Part shown: in pieces, positions 1 to 6,361 of the stretch | How the letters are laid out: every line of letters begins with the position of its first letter | Numbering within the stretch: the first letter of the stretch is position 1 | Origin: Cryomorphaceae bacterium | GTDB taxonomy: Bacteria > Bacteroidota > Bacteroidia > Flavobacteriales > BACL11 | Reading direction: 5' to 3' | Length of the DNA stretch: 6,361 bases | Assembly (NCBI GenBank): GCA_014384505.1 | Contig: JACNFT010000103.1 | Location: 1-6,361, forward strand | Position numbers and translations under genes: made by a program | The notes under the pieces: model-generated | The model's database searches: none | The model's input: the letters and a program-made list of their open reading frames with translations, nothing else | What the model was told of the DNA's origin: nothing

Positions 1-1287
1 TTTAATCGATAATATTCCCGATTCCATTTCATCCTCACCCACAATTATTACAAACAGAACCCCCTTACTGTTAGCATAGGTCATTTGCTTTTTCATTTTA
101 GCGTTTGAAGGGTATAATTCTGAACTAATTCCTGCAGCACGTAATTGCTTTAATAAAGGCAAGCAAAAAGCAGCTTCATCATCTCCAAAGTTGGCAAACA
201 TAACTTTAGTGCTTACATCAATATTATTAGGAAATAAAGCGAGTTCTTCCATCACAAGATAGATTCTATCAATTCCAAATGAGATTCCAACTCCTGAAAC
301 ATCCTTTAATCCAAAATTAGAAGTTAAATCATCATACCTACCACCACCACCAATTGAGCCAATTTGCACTTCATTTGCTTTTACTTCCAAGATGCAACCT
401 GTGTAGTAATTAAGCCCTCTAGCTAGCGTAATATCAAAAACTAAGTTAGCAGATTGCAATCCTAATTCTGTAACATTATCAATTACAAACTGTAATTCTT
501 CTAATCCTTTTTTACCTGTTAATGAATTTTCTAAAAGAGAAAATAAATCTCCAACATTTTTGGTATTCAAAAAAGCATCTAAAATAGAAAGAGCTTCTTT
601 TTTCACGCCTTTGCTTTCCATTTCTTCTTTTACCTTATCAACACCAATTTTATCCAATTTATCTAAAGCAATTACTATCTGATCAAATAAATCAGTTGCC
701 CCCATCAACTCAACCATTCCACTAAGTACCTTTCTGTTATTGATGCAAATATCTACATTAGGAATATTTAATTTTGTAAACACATCATCATATAATTGCA
801 CCAATTCCACTTCACAAAGCAAGGAATCCGTACCAATTACATCAGCATCACATTGGTAAAACTCACGATACCTGCCTTTTTGTGGCCTATCAGCACGCCA
901 AACATTTTGCATTTGGTAACGCTTAAAGGGAAAAGTAATGTCATTCCTATTCTGTACCACAAAACGAGCAAAAGGTACTGTCAAATCAAAACGCAAAGCT
1001 TTTTCAACTATTTGTTTCGTTAAAGATTTTGAATCAGTATTCTCATCCAAGTTAACTTTAGATAAGTAATCTCCTGAATTCAACACTTTAAAAATTAAAC
1101 GATCGCCTTCATCACCATATTTTCCTGTAAGAGTTTCGATATTCTCCATAGCAGGGGTTTCAATTGGGGCATAGCCATAGCATTCGAAAGCTGATTTTAC
1201 AGTTTCAAAAATGTAATTTCTTCTGAACATTACTTCAGATGTGAAATCACGCATTCCTTTTGGTATGGATGGTTTTGTATTACTCAT
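1..1287 (-). CDS. hisS: Histidyl-tRNA synthetase (HisRS), C-terminal end cut by window edge
   Basis: This class II aminoacyl-tRNA synthetase charges tRNA-His with histidine in the cytoplasm. Reading down the minus strand from 1287 gives 429 codons without a stop; the family is usually about 450-460 residues here, so only the last part of the anticodon-binding domain is missing. The N-terminus SIPKGMRDF is typical of HisRS. Visible signatures are ALRFDLTVPFAR (about residues 97-108), motif 2 with RADRPQKGRYREF (131-143), the histidine-binding loop LARGLNYYTG with the catalytic-type Arg290, and motif 3 GVGISFGIDR ending at Arg341. The anticodon-binding domain begins near residue 358 (VMFANFGDDEAAF). 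The LRxDLTVPFAR form resembles the eukaryote/archaea-like HisRS subtype rather than the E. coli LRPEGT form; this comparison is from memory. An in-frame ATG 14 codons upstream (1329) adds a hydrophobic stretch unlike HisRS, so 1287 is preferred. It is transcribed divergently from the next gene. Confidence 0.97.
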   Translation of the reverse strand, partial: MSNTKPSIPKGMRDFTSEVMFRRNYIFETVKSAFECYGYAPIETPAMENIETLTGKYGDEGDRLIFKVLNSGDYLSKVNLDENTDSKSLTKQIVEKALRFDLTVPFARFVVQNRNDITFPFKRYQMQNVWRADRPQKGRYREFYQCDADVIGTDSLLCEVELVQLYDDVFTKLNIPNVDICINNRKVLSGMVELMGATDLFDQIVIALDKLDKIGVDKVKEEMESKGVKKEALSILDAFLNTKNVGDLFSLLENSLTGKKGLEELQFVIDNVTELGLQSANLVFDITLARGLNYYTGCILEVKANEVQIGSIGGGGRYDDLTSNFGLKDVSGVGISFGIDRIYLVMEELALFPNNIDVSTKVMFANFGDDEAAFCLPLLKQLRAAGISSELYPSNAKMKKQMTYANSKGVLFVIIVGEDEMESGILSIK

Positions 1288-1348
1288 AATTGTTTGCAAA
1301 TATCGTAAAATATAATAGATAAATTTCATTAGATTTGGTCCGAAAATT
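1288..1348. promoter_or_regulatory. Divergent intergenic region between hisS and the lipoprotein operon
   Basis: This 61-bp, very AT-rich spacer separates two divergent start codons and must hold or border the promoters of both hisS (minus) and the four-gene operon (plus). It contains a perfect 8-bp palindrome TTTGCAAA at 1293-1300. On the minus strand there is only a near match to the Bacteroidota -7 motif (TATATTTT, 7 of 8 positions). No Shine-Dalgarno sequence precedes either ATG, which is normal for this phylum. Promoter function is inferred from gene arrangement. Confidence 0.6.
1330..1337 (+). promoter_or_regulatory. Candidate Bacteroidota -7 promoter element (TAnnTTTG) for the plus-strand operon
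   Basis: TAGATTTG matches the phylum's TAnnTTTG -7 consensus at every fixed position and ends 11 bp before the lipoprotein ATG. If used, transcription would start only a few bases upstream of the ATG, giving a very short leader. No TTTG is seen at the usual -33 spacing; the nearest, at 1293-1296, lies 33 bp away against an expected gap of about 19 bp. The call therefore rests on one half-site in AT-rich DNA. Confidence 0.35.
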
Positions 1349-1828
1349 ATGAAACAATTATTTACACTATTCCTTCTTATATTACTGTCTTGCAATATGA
1401 ATAATTTCAATACTGTTAATACTATAAATCAGGACCCTAATGAGATTAATGCGATAAAGAAGATGCTAAGCAACCAACAAGATTGTTGGAATAATGGAGA
1501 TATTGATGGATTTATGCAGGGATATTGGCAGTCAGAAAAATTAATTTTTACATCTCTAAGGCATAAACCAGCATATGGGTGGAATAACACCTTAGAGAGG
1601 TATAAAAATAGTTACCCAACAAAATCTAGCATGGGAGAATTAAAATTTCAAATTTTAGATTTGAAACTTATTTCAAAAACTACTGCAACTCTAAAAGGAA
1701 AATGGGAACTTATTAGAGAAAAGGACAACCCTAACGGAATATTTTGGTTGGATATTGATAAATTTGATAAAGATTGGTTAATTACAAAAGATTCCACCCT
1801 ATCATTTGAGATTAATACCCCTTTATAG
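1349..1828 (+). CDS. Small NTF2-like (DUF4440/SnoaL-type) lipoprotein
   Basis: A 159-residue predicted lipoprotein. It starts with a short hydrophobic signal peptide ending in a lipobox (LLSC) with the lipidated cysteine at residue 15. The rest resembles the NTF2-like/DUF4440 fold: an N-terminal helix with the pattern CWNNGDIDGFMQGYW (about residues 45-59), then YGWNNTLERYKNSYP (76-90), a MGELKFQILDL strand (95-105), and a closing GIFWLDIDKF...WLITKDSTLSFE hairpin. Family members include both enzymes and non-catalytic ligand-binding proteins; no catalytic residues can be assigned here. After signal cleavage the protein would be anchored in the inner or outer membrane. It is the first gene of the operon, and its stop lies 3 bp before the prenyltransferase start. 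The lipobox fixes the start, since any later Met would lose it. Family assignment is from pattern recognition; function is unknown. Confidence 0.9.
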   Translation: MKQLFTLFLLILLSCNMNNFNTVNTINQDPNEINAIKKMLSNQQDCWNNGDIDGFMQGYWQSEKLIFTSLRHKPAYGWNNTLERYKNSYPTKSSMGELKFQILDLKLISKTTATLKGKWELIREKDNPNGIFWLDIDKFDKDWLITKDSTLSFEINTPL

Positions 1829-1831
1829 CTT

Positions 1832-2677
1832 ATGAGAAAATACCTTTCTCTTATAAAATTTAGTCATACTATATTTGCAATGCCATTTGCACTTATTGGT
1901 TTTTTCTTAGCTACAAAGTCAAATGAATTTCAGTGGATTTTACTTTTATATGTAGTGCTTTGCATGATTTTTGCACGCTCGGCAGCAATGGCATTTAACC
2001 GCTATATTGACAGAGATATTGATACTAACAATCCAAGGACTGCTCAAGTAAGAGAGATTCCTAATGGAAGTATTAAAGCCAATTCAGCTTTGGTATTTGT
2101 TATCATCAACTGCTTGTTATTTATTGGCACAACTTATATGATTAATCCACTATGTTTAGCACTATCACCGGTTGCCCTATTGGTAATTTTAGGATATAGT
2201 TACACCAAACGCTTTACAGCTCTTTGCCACTTAGTATTAGGTTTAGGTTTGGCACTTTCTCCTATTGGAGCTTACTTAGCAGTTAGCGGAAAGTTTGATG
2301 TTGTGCCTTTGCTATTTTCAGTAGCAGTTCTTTTTTGGGTTAGTGGTTTTGATATTATTTATTCCTTGCAAGATCAGAAGTTTGATAAGGAACAGAAACT
2401 TCATTCTGTTCCTGTACTGATAGGAACAAAAAACGCCTTAACCTTATCTAAACTTCTACATTTCCTTACATTTTCCTCACTAAGTATTGCTGGTTCTTTT
2501 GGTGATTTTAGCCTATTCTATTGGATAGGTTTTGGGATTTTTAATATTCTACTTATTTATCAACATATTTTAGTGAAGCATAACGATTTAAGCAAAATTA
2601 ATCTTGCATTTTTCACCACAAACGGCATTGCTTCAGTTATTTTCGGGATATTTGTTCTTATTGACATTTTAAACTAA
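1832..2677 (+). CDS. UbiA-family polyprenyltransferase (4-hydroxybenzoate polyprenyltransferase-like, possibly MqnP)
   Basis: An integral inner-membrane prenyltransferase that attaches a polyprenyl chain to an aromatic quinone precursor using Mg2+-bound polyprenyl diphosphate. The 281-residue length is normal for the family. Both aspartate-rich motifs are intact: NRYIDRDID with Asn56, Asp60 and Asp64 (NxxxDxxxD), and DQKFD with Asp181 and Asp185 (DxxxD), followed by the family-typical EQKLHSVPVLIG. The N-terminus has FSHTIFAMPFA (residues 10-20). About nine hydrophobic segments can be seen, near 13-30, 35-55, 86-104, 106-122, 131-150, 157-175, 206-224, 226-247 and 257-279. The sequence resembles the 'UbiA-like' group often annotated as 4-hydroxybenzoate octaprenyltransferase; in menaquinone-using bacteria, members of this group include MqnP of the futalosine pathway. 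Substrate cannot be decided from this window, so no symbol is given. It lies between the lipoprotein (3 bp) and the M1 peptidase (4 bp), consistent with cotranscription. Confidence 0.93.
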   Translation: MRKYLSLIKFSHTIFAMPFALIGFFLATKSNEFQWILLLYVVLCMIFARSAAMAFNRYIDRDIDTNNPRTAQVREIPNGSIKANSALVFVIINCLLFIGTTYMINPLCLALSPVALLVILGYSYTKRFTALCHLVLGLGLALSPIGAYLAVSGKFDVVPLLFSVAVLFWVSGFDIIYSLQDQKFDKEQKLHSVPVLIGTKNALTLSKLLHFLTFSSLSIAGSFGDFSLFYWIGFGIFNILLIYQHILVKHNDLSKINLAFFTTNGIASVIFGIFVLIDILN

Positions 2678-2681
2678 ACGA

Positions 2682-5543
2682 ATGAAAAAAATAACCTTAG
2701 TTCTACTTAGTATTTTAAGTATTAACTTATCAGCACAGGAATACTTTCAGCAAGAAGTAAACTATACAATTGATGTATCCTTAGATGATGAAGCTCATAC
2801 CCTAAAAGGAAACGAGTATATAGAATACACCAACAACTCTACTAATGATTTGGATTTTTTATGGTTCCATATTTGGCCAAATGCTTACAAAGAAAAAACT
2901 ACTGCATTATTTCAGCAAGATTTAGAGGACGGTTCTAAAAAAGGATATTACGCTACTGAACAGGAAAGAGGTTTTATTAATGGGCTCGATTTTAAAGTAA
3001 ATGGCGAAAGAGTAAGATGGGATTATCACCCAGAGCATATAGACATTTGTAAACTGATATTAAACAAACCTCTAAAAGCTGGGGGAAGCATACAAATTTC
3101 AACTCCCTTTTTTGTAAAAATTCCTGACGCTAAATTTTCTCGTTTAGGACATGTGGACCAATCCTATATGATTACTCAATGGTATCCAAAACCTGCTGTA
3201 TATGATATTGATGGTTGGCACCCTATGCCCTACCTAAATCAAGGAGAATTTTATTCTGAATTTGGAAGTTTTGATGTGAGTATTACTTTACCTAGCAACT
3301 ACACAGTTGGTGCTACTGGTGATTTGCAGAACTCAGAAGAAATTGCTCGTTTAAACAAGTTAGCAGCAATAACTGATACCCTTACGAATTTTAGTGATGA
3401 TATGAGTTTTCCTCTATCTGATTTAAGCACTAAAACATTACGCTATATCCAAAGCAATGTGCACGATTTTGGTTGGTTTGCCGACAAGCGTTTTCATGTA
3501 TTAAAAGGAGAGGTAGAATTACCTCATTCTAAAGAAATCGTTACGCTCTGGACTATGTTCACCAATAATGAAGCTGACCTTTGGAAAAATTCCATAGAAT
3601 ACATGCATGATGCCGTTTACTATTATTCTCTTTGGAATGGCGATTATCCATACAAGCAATGCAGTGCTGTTGATGGAACAATATCAGCTGGAGGTGGAAT
3701 GGAATACCCGAATGTAACTGTAATTGGAGAAATGGGTAATGCCATTTCCTTGGATGAAGTAATTACACATGAAGTAGGTCATAATTGGTTTTACGGCATA
3801 CTAGGAAGTAATGAAAGGGATCATCCTTGGATGGATGAAGGATTAAACTCTCACAATGAAATGCGTTATATGCGCATCAAATATCCTGATTACAATATGG
3901 TTACAGGGAGTCTTCCAAAATTTATTAAAAAGACATTGGACCTTGAAGATTATACAAATAAACACATTTATGGAGAAATGACGTATTTCATGAATGTTTG
4001 GACAGGTAAAGATCAGCCAATAGAACTACATTCAGCTGAGTATACTGGAATGAACTATGGTGGAATAGTATATTCTAAAACAGCCATAGTATTTGATTAT
4101 TTAATGGCTTATTTGGGTGAAGATGTATATGATGAATGTATGCGCACCTATTTTAAAAAATGGCAATATAAACACCCACAACCAAAGGATTTAAGAGTTG
4201 TTTTTGAACAGGTAACAGAAAAAGATTTATCATGGTTTTTTGAAGACATAATCAATACAACAAAGCAGTTAGATTATTCTATTGTAGACATTAAAAAAGA
4301 AACTAAGGATTTACTCATCACACTAAAAAATACAGGAGAGATAAAAGGACCTGTTATTATTAGTGGCATAAAGGATGGAAAAAGCATGACCCCACTTTGG
4401 ATAGAAGGCTTTAAAGATAAAAAAACAGTTCGCTATTTTAATGGGGATTATGACAATATTAGGATTGATTATAATGGATATATGCCAGAAACAAACCGAA
4501 ATAACAACATCATAAAAACTAAAGGATTATTTAAAACCTGTGAACCTTTAAAACTACAAATTATTGGAAGTTTCTATCACCCTGAAAAAACGCAAATTTT
4601 CTTTCATCCAATGATAAAATGGAACATGTATGATGAATTATCTATTGGAGGCAGCTTTTACAATCGCTTTGTACCTAAGGAAGGGTTTTCATACAAACTA
4701 ACACCAATGTACAGTGCTAATGCTGAAAACAATATAGCAGGAAGTGGAAAATTAGGCTATGAAAAACACAATCAATCAGCACTAATTAGCAGGTATAAAT
4801 TAGGAATAAAAGCTGACCAATATTTATATTCTACTACTGATCAATACAAACGATTTGAACCTAGTTTAGACCTTGATTTTAGAAAAGAAAACCTAAGAAG
4901 TAAAAAACAAAGTTTTATCCATACTTCATTCATCCATTTAAACAAAGGGAATGAAACGATTCAGTTTGGAAAAGCAAACTATACTTATTCCAATAAAAGA
5001 ACAATTAGCCCCTACTCCATGCACATAAAAACAGAGTTTGGGAAAGTGTTTACAAAAGCAAATGTGATTATAAATTACAATCATCATATTAATAACAAAA
5101 AACGCTTACAACTAAGAGCTTATGCTGGTTTAGTAAAAACTGAAAGTTCAATTTACAACTTACAAATGACAGCTTGGAATGGATTAAACGACTATATGTT
5201 TTCTGAAAAATCATTAGGCAGAAATGCTAGTGAAGGGTTATACACCCAGCAATTATTTATGAATGAGGGAGCTTTAAAACATCATACTAATATCAGCTCC
5301 AAAAAATGGTTAAGCACTTTAAGTGCAGAATACAATTTAACAAAAAGATTCAGGTTGTATGCTGAAGGAGGAACAAACGGTACTGATGTAGCATATGGAG
5401 CAGGATTACGCATTCCATTACTCCAAAATATTGTAAACATTTACCTTCCTGTTTACACTGAAGAAGGTATGGTAGACTTTGAAAATTACCAAGATATTTT
5501 CAGGTTTGATATCAACTTTGACTTTAAATTAAGCCTATTTTAA
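2682..5543 (+). CDS. Secreted M1-family zinc metallopeptidase with C-terminal beta-barrel-like region
   Basis: A 953-residue exported peptidase of the M1 (aminopeptidase N/gluzincin) family, expected to trim N-terminal residues from peptides outside the cytoplasm. A signal peptide covers residues 1-18 (basic start, hydrophobic core, LSA before QE). An N-terminal beta domain spans about 25-285. The catalytic domain carries the exopeptidase-type motif GGGMEYPN (337-344), the zinc site HEVGHNW (His363, Glu364, His367) with third ligand Glu386 in WMDEG, and a likely catalytic Tyr464 in VYSKTAIVFDYL. Residues about 527-605 look like an Ig-like beta domain ending in DYNGYMPETNRNNN. Residues about 620-953 are rich in alternating hydrophobic/aromatic beta strands and end with a terminal Phe (FKLSLF), as outer-membrane barrels do. 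The active site is complete and no frame break is seen. The gene starts 4 bp after the prenyltransferase and ends 1 bp before the small membrane protein. The barrel is inferred from sequence pattern only. Confidence 0.95.
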   Translation: MKKITLVLLSILSINLSAQEYFQQEVNYTIDVSLDDEAHTLKGNEYIEYTNNSTNDLDFLWFHIWPNAYKEKTTALFQQDLEDGSKKGYYATEQERGFINGLDFKVNGERVRWDYHPEHIDICKLILNKPLKAGGSIQISTPFFVKIPDAKFSRLGHVDQSYMITQWYPKPAVYDIDGWHPMPYLNQGEFYSEFGSFDVSITLPSNYTVGATGDLQNSEEIARLNKLAAITDTLTNFSDDMSFPLSDLSTKTLRYIQSNVHDFGWFADKRFHVLKGEVELPHSKEIVTLWTMFTNNEADLWKNSIEYMHDAVYYYSLWNGDYPYKQCSAVDGTISAGGGMEYPNVTVIGEMGNAISLDEVITHEVGHNWFYGILGSNERDHPWMDEGLNSHNEMRYMRIKYPDYNMVTGSLPKFIKKTLDLEDYTNKHIYGEMTYFMNVWTGKDQPIELHSAEYTGMNYGGIVYSKTAIVFDYLMAYLGEDVYDECMRTYFKKWQYKHPQPKDLRVVFEQVTEKDLSWFFEDIINTTKQLDYSIVDIKKETKDLLITLKNTGEIKGPVIISGIKDGKSMTPLWIEGFKDKKTVRYFNGDYDNIRIDYNGYMPETNRNNNIIKTKGLFKTCEPLKLQIIGSFYHPEKTQIFFHPMIKWNMYDELSIGGSFYNRFVPKEGFSYKLTPMYSANAENNIAGSGKLGYEKHNQSALISRYKLGIKADQYLYSTTDQYKRFEPSLDLDFRKENLRSKKQSFIHTSFIHLNKGNETIQFGKANYTYSNKRTISPYSMHIKTEFGKVFTKANVIINYNHHINNKKRLQLRAYAGLVKTESSIYNLQMTAWNGLNDYMFSEKSLGRNASEGLYTQQLFMNEGALKHHTNISSKKWLSTLSAEYNLTKRFRLYAEGGTNGTDVAYGAGLRIPLLQNIVNIYLPVYTEEGMVDFENYQDIFRFDINFDFKLSLF

Positions 5544-5544
5544 C

Positions 5545-5754
5545 ATGAATAAAAAACGACTAGCAATTTCCGTATTATTTACCTTATTTATATGTTACAT
5601 AGATGAAGGATATTATAGCTTTGACTGGATGAATTCACTAGAAAATTGGATTGTTTTCATTCCTTATGTATTGGTAATTTACCTGCTCTTTTCAGGAATG
5701 AATAAAGCGTGTTTGTTTATTTCAGGATTTTTCCAGGATTCAAAATCCCTTTAG
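5545..5754 (+). CDS. Small predicted membrane protein of unknown function
   Basis: A 69-residue ORF beginning 1 bp after the M1 peptidase stop codon, a spacing that suggests translational coupling. It has a basic start (MNKKR), a hydrophobic stretch at about residues 6-18, a polar, aromatic middle (DEGYYSFDWMNSLENW, residues 20-35), a strong membrane segment at about 36-50 (IVFIPYVLVIYLLF), and a short tail. Two membrane passes are plausible, with the acidic, tyrosine-rich loop outside the cytoplasm. I do not recognise a named family. Its last 38 bp overlap the end of the convergent oxidase gene, whose reading frame there encodes the conserved DPKGILNPGK end, so the tail of this protein is constrained by the other gene. 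It could be a chance ORF, but its position and membrane-like composition favour a real gene. Confidence 0.65.
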   Translation: MNKKRLAISVLFTLFICYIDEGYYSFDWMNSLENWIVFIPYVLVIYLLFSGMNKACLFISGFFQDSKSL

Positions 5755-6361
5755 GATCAAATAGGTTTTTAATTCCTTTTTGCAAGTCCAATGCTTTTTC
5801 AGAAAAGACAATATCCATATAGTCTTTCTGAACTAAACCTATACCATGTTCGCCACTTAGTGTTCCTCCTAAACTTTTAGTTAACTCAAATATCTCTCTG
5901 ATTCCTAAAGTAAGTTTCGTATTCCAATCTTCATCACTCATCTCCCCTTTTATAATATTGATATGTAAGTTTCCATCACCAGCATGACCATAGCAAACGG
6001 ACTGAAAACCATAATCCTTTCCAATTGCTTTCACTCCTTTTAAGAGTTTTGCTAACTCTGCCCTAGGAACCACAGTGTCTTCTTCTTTGTAAATAGAATT
6101 AGACTTTACTGCTTCACCAATTGCTCTTCTTAGTTTCCATAATTGCTCTTTTTGGCTTTCACTATCAGCAAGAAGAATCTCCCCACATTCAAACCCTTCC
6201 ATTACTTCAAAAATGCGTTCACAATCTTTATACAGAATATCCATGTCATTTCCATCCACTTCAACCAAAAGGTGCGCTTTTACATCATCATTAATTTGAA
6301 GTTTGACATCAGTATATTTTAAAGTCCAATCAATTGCATCACGCTCAATAAATTCCAAAGC
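5717..6361 (-). CDS. FAD-linked oxidase (GlcD/D-lactate dehydrogenase type), C-terminal half, N-terminus beyond window
   Basis: This is the C-terminal 214 residues of a flavin-dependent 2-hydroxyacid oxidoreductase of the GlcD/D-lactate dehydrogenase family (FAD-oxidase C-terminal domain). These enzymes oxidise substrates such as glycolate or D-lactate to 2-oxoacids. Counting from the first visible codon, the motifs are LWKLRRAIGEAVK (about 74-86), EEDTVVPRAEL (93-103), GHAGDGNLH with His126 and His133, SGEHGIG with Glu171 and His172, and the closing DPKGILNPGKILK. The His-containing GDGNxH and EHGxG motifs are the metal/substrate-site signatures of the family. The N-terminal FAD-binding domain (about 250 residues in relatives) lies past 6361. 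A TTG codon at 6358 should not be read as the start, since the frame stays open to the edge and the domain is already under way. Substrate is undetermined. The gene is convergent with the plus-strand operon and overlaps its last gene by 38 bp. Confidence 0.95.
   Translation of the reverse strand, partial: ALEFIERDAIDWTLKYTDVKLQINDDVKAHLLVEVDGNDMDILYKDCERIFEVMEGFECGEILLADSESQKEQLWKLRRAIGEAVKSNSIYKEEDTVVPRAELAKLLKGVKAIGKDYGFQSVCYGHAGDGNLHINIIKGEMSDEDWNTKLTLGIREIFELTKSLGGTLSGEHGIGLVQKDYMDIVFSEKALDLQKGIKNLFDPKGILNPGKILK

Noticed and set aside
796..1023. 75-codon plus-strand ORF inside hisS
   Set aside because: It lies wholly antisense to the conserved core of hisS (motif 2 and the LRFDLTVPFAR region), has no recognisable domain and no promoter context; it is a shadow of the real gene.
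1293..1300. TTTGCAAA palindrome considered as an operator
   Set aside because: An 8-bp AT-rich palindrome is expected by chance fairly often, there is no second copy in the window, and no regulator gene is nearby.
5736..5748. Small hairpin GGATT-caa-AATCC at the convergent junction, considered as a terminator
   Set aside because: The stem is only 5 bp with a 3-base loop, is AT-rich, has no good T-tract directly after it, and lies in codons for the conserved end of the oxidase, so it is best explained by coding constraint.
6356..6358. TTG codon that could be read as the start of a 213-residue minus-strand protein
   Set aside because: The reading frame continues open to the window edge and the visible part is only the C-terminal domain of a roughly 460-residue family, so this is an internal Leu codon.
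1..6361. Search for CRISPR arrays, tRNA/rRNA genes, insertion sequences, long repeats or phage/defence genes
   Set aside because: None seen on reading either strand; the window is almost fully occupied by housekeeping and envelope genes with uniform base composition.

Overview
The window looks like chromosomal DNA of a Bacteroidota bacterium, probably a flavobacteria-like lineage. The support is: low GC throughout (about one third by eye), gene starts with no Shine-Dalgarno sequence, one copy of the Bacteroidota -7 promoter motif TAnnTTTG, a lipobox lipoprotein, a secreted protease with the signal-peptide end typical of this phylum (LSAQ), and a histidyl-tRNA synthetase with the LRxDLTVPFAR and LARGLNYYTG signatures. 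No tRNA, rRNA, CRISPR array, insertion sequence or integrase was seen. The content is housekeeping and cell-envelope genes, and nothing suggests a mobile or defence island.

Layout: (1) 1-1287, minus strand: hisS, with its C-terminal end cut off by the window edge. (2) 1288-1348: a 61-bp AT-rich divergent intergenic region carrying a TAGATTTG element on the plus strand. (3) 1349-5754, plus strand: four tightly packed genes separated by 3, 4 and 1 bp, almost certainly one operon. They encode a small NTF2-like (DUF4440-type) lipoprotein, a UbiA-superfamily membrane prenyltransferase (probably a quinone-pathway enzyme; MqnP-like is a candidate), a 953-residue secreted M1 zinc metallopeptidase with a long beta-rich tail that looks like an outer-membrane barrel, and a 69-residue membrane protein of unknown function. 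(4) 5717-6361, minus strand: the C-terminal half of a GlcD/D-lactate-dehydrogenase-type FAD-linked oxidase, convergent with the operon and overlapping its last gene by 38 bp.

How the genes fit together: the plus-strand operon is envelope-centred (lipoprotein, inner-membrane prenyltransferase, secreted/outer-membrane peptidase, small membrane protein), but no shared pathway can be proved from sequence. The flanking hisS and oxidase are separate transcription units. The most interesting item is the M1 peptidase with its barrel-like C-terminal region. No clearly new multi-gene system was found.
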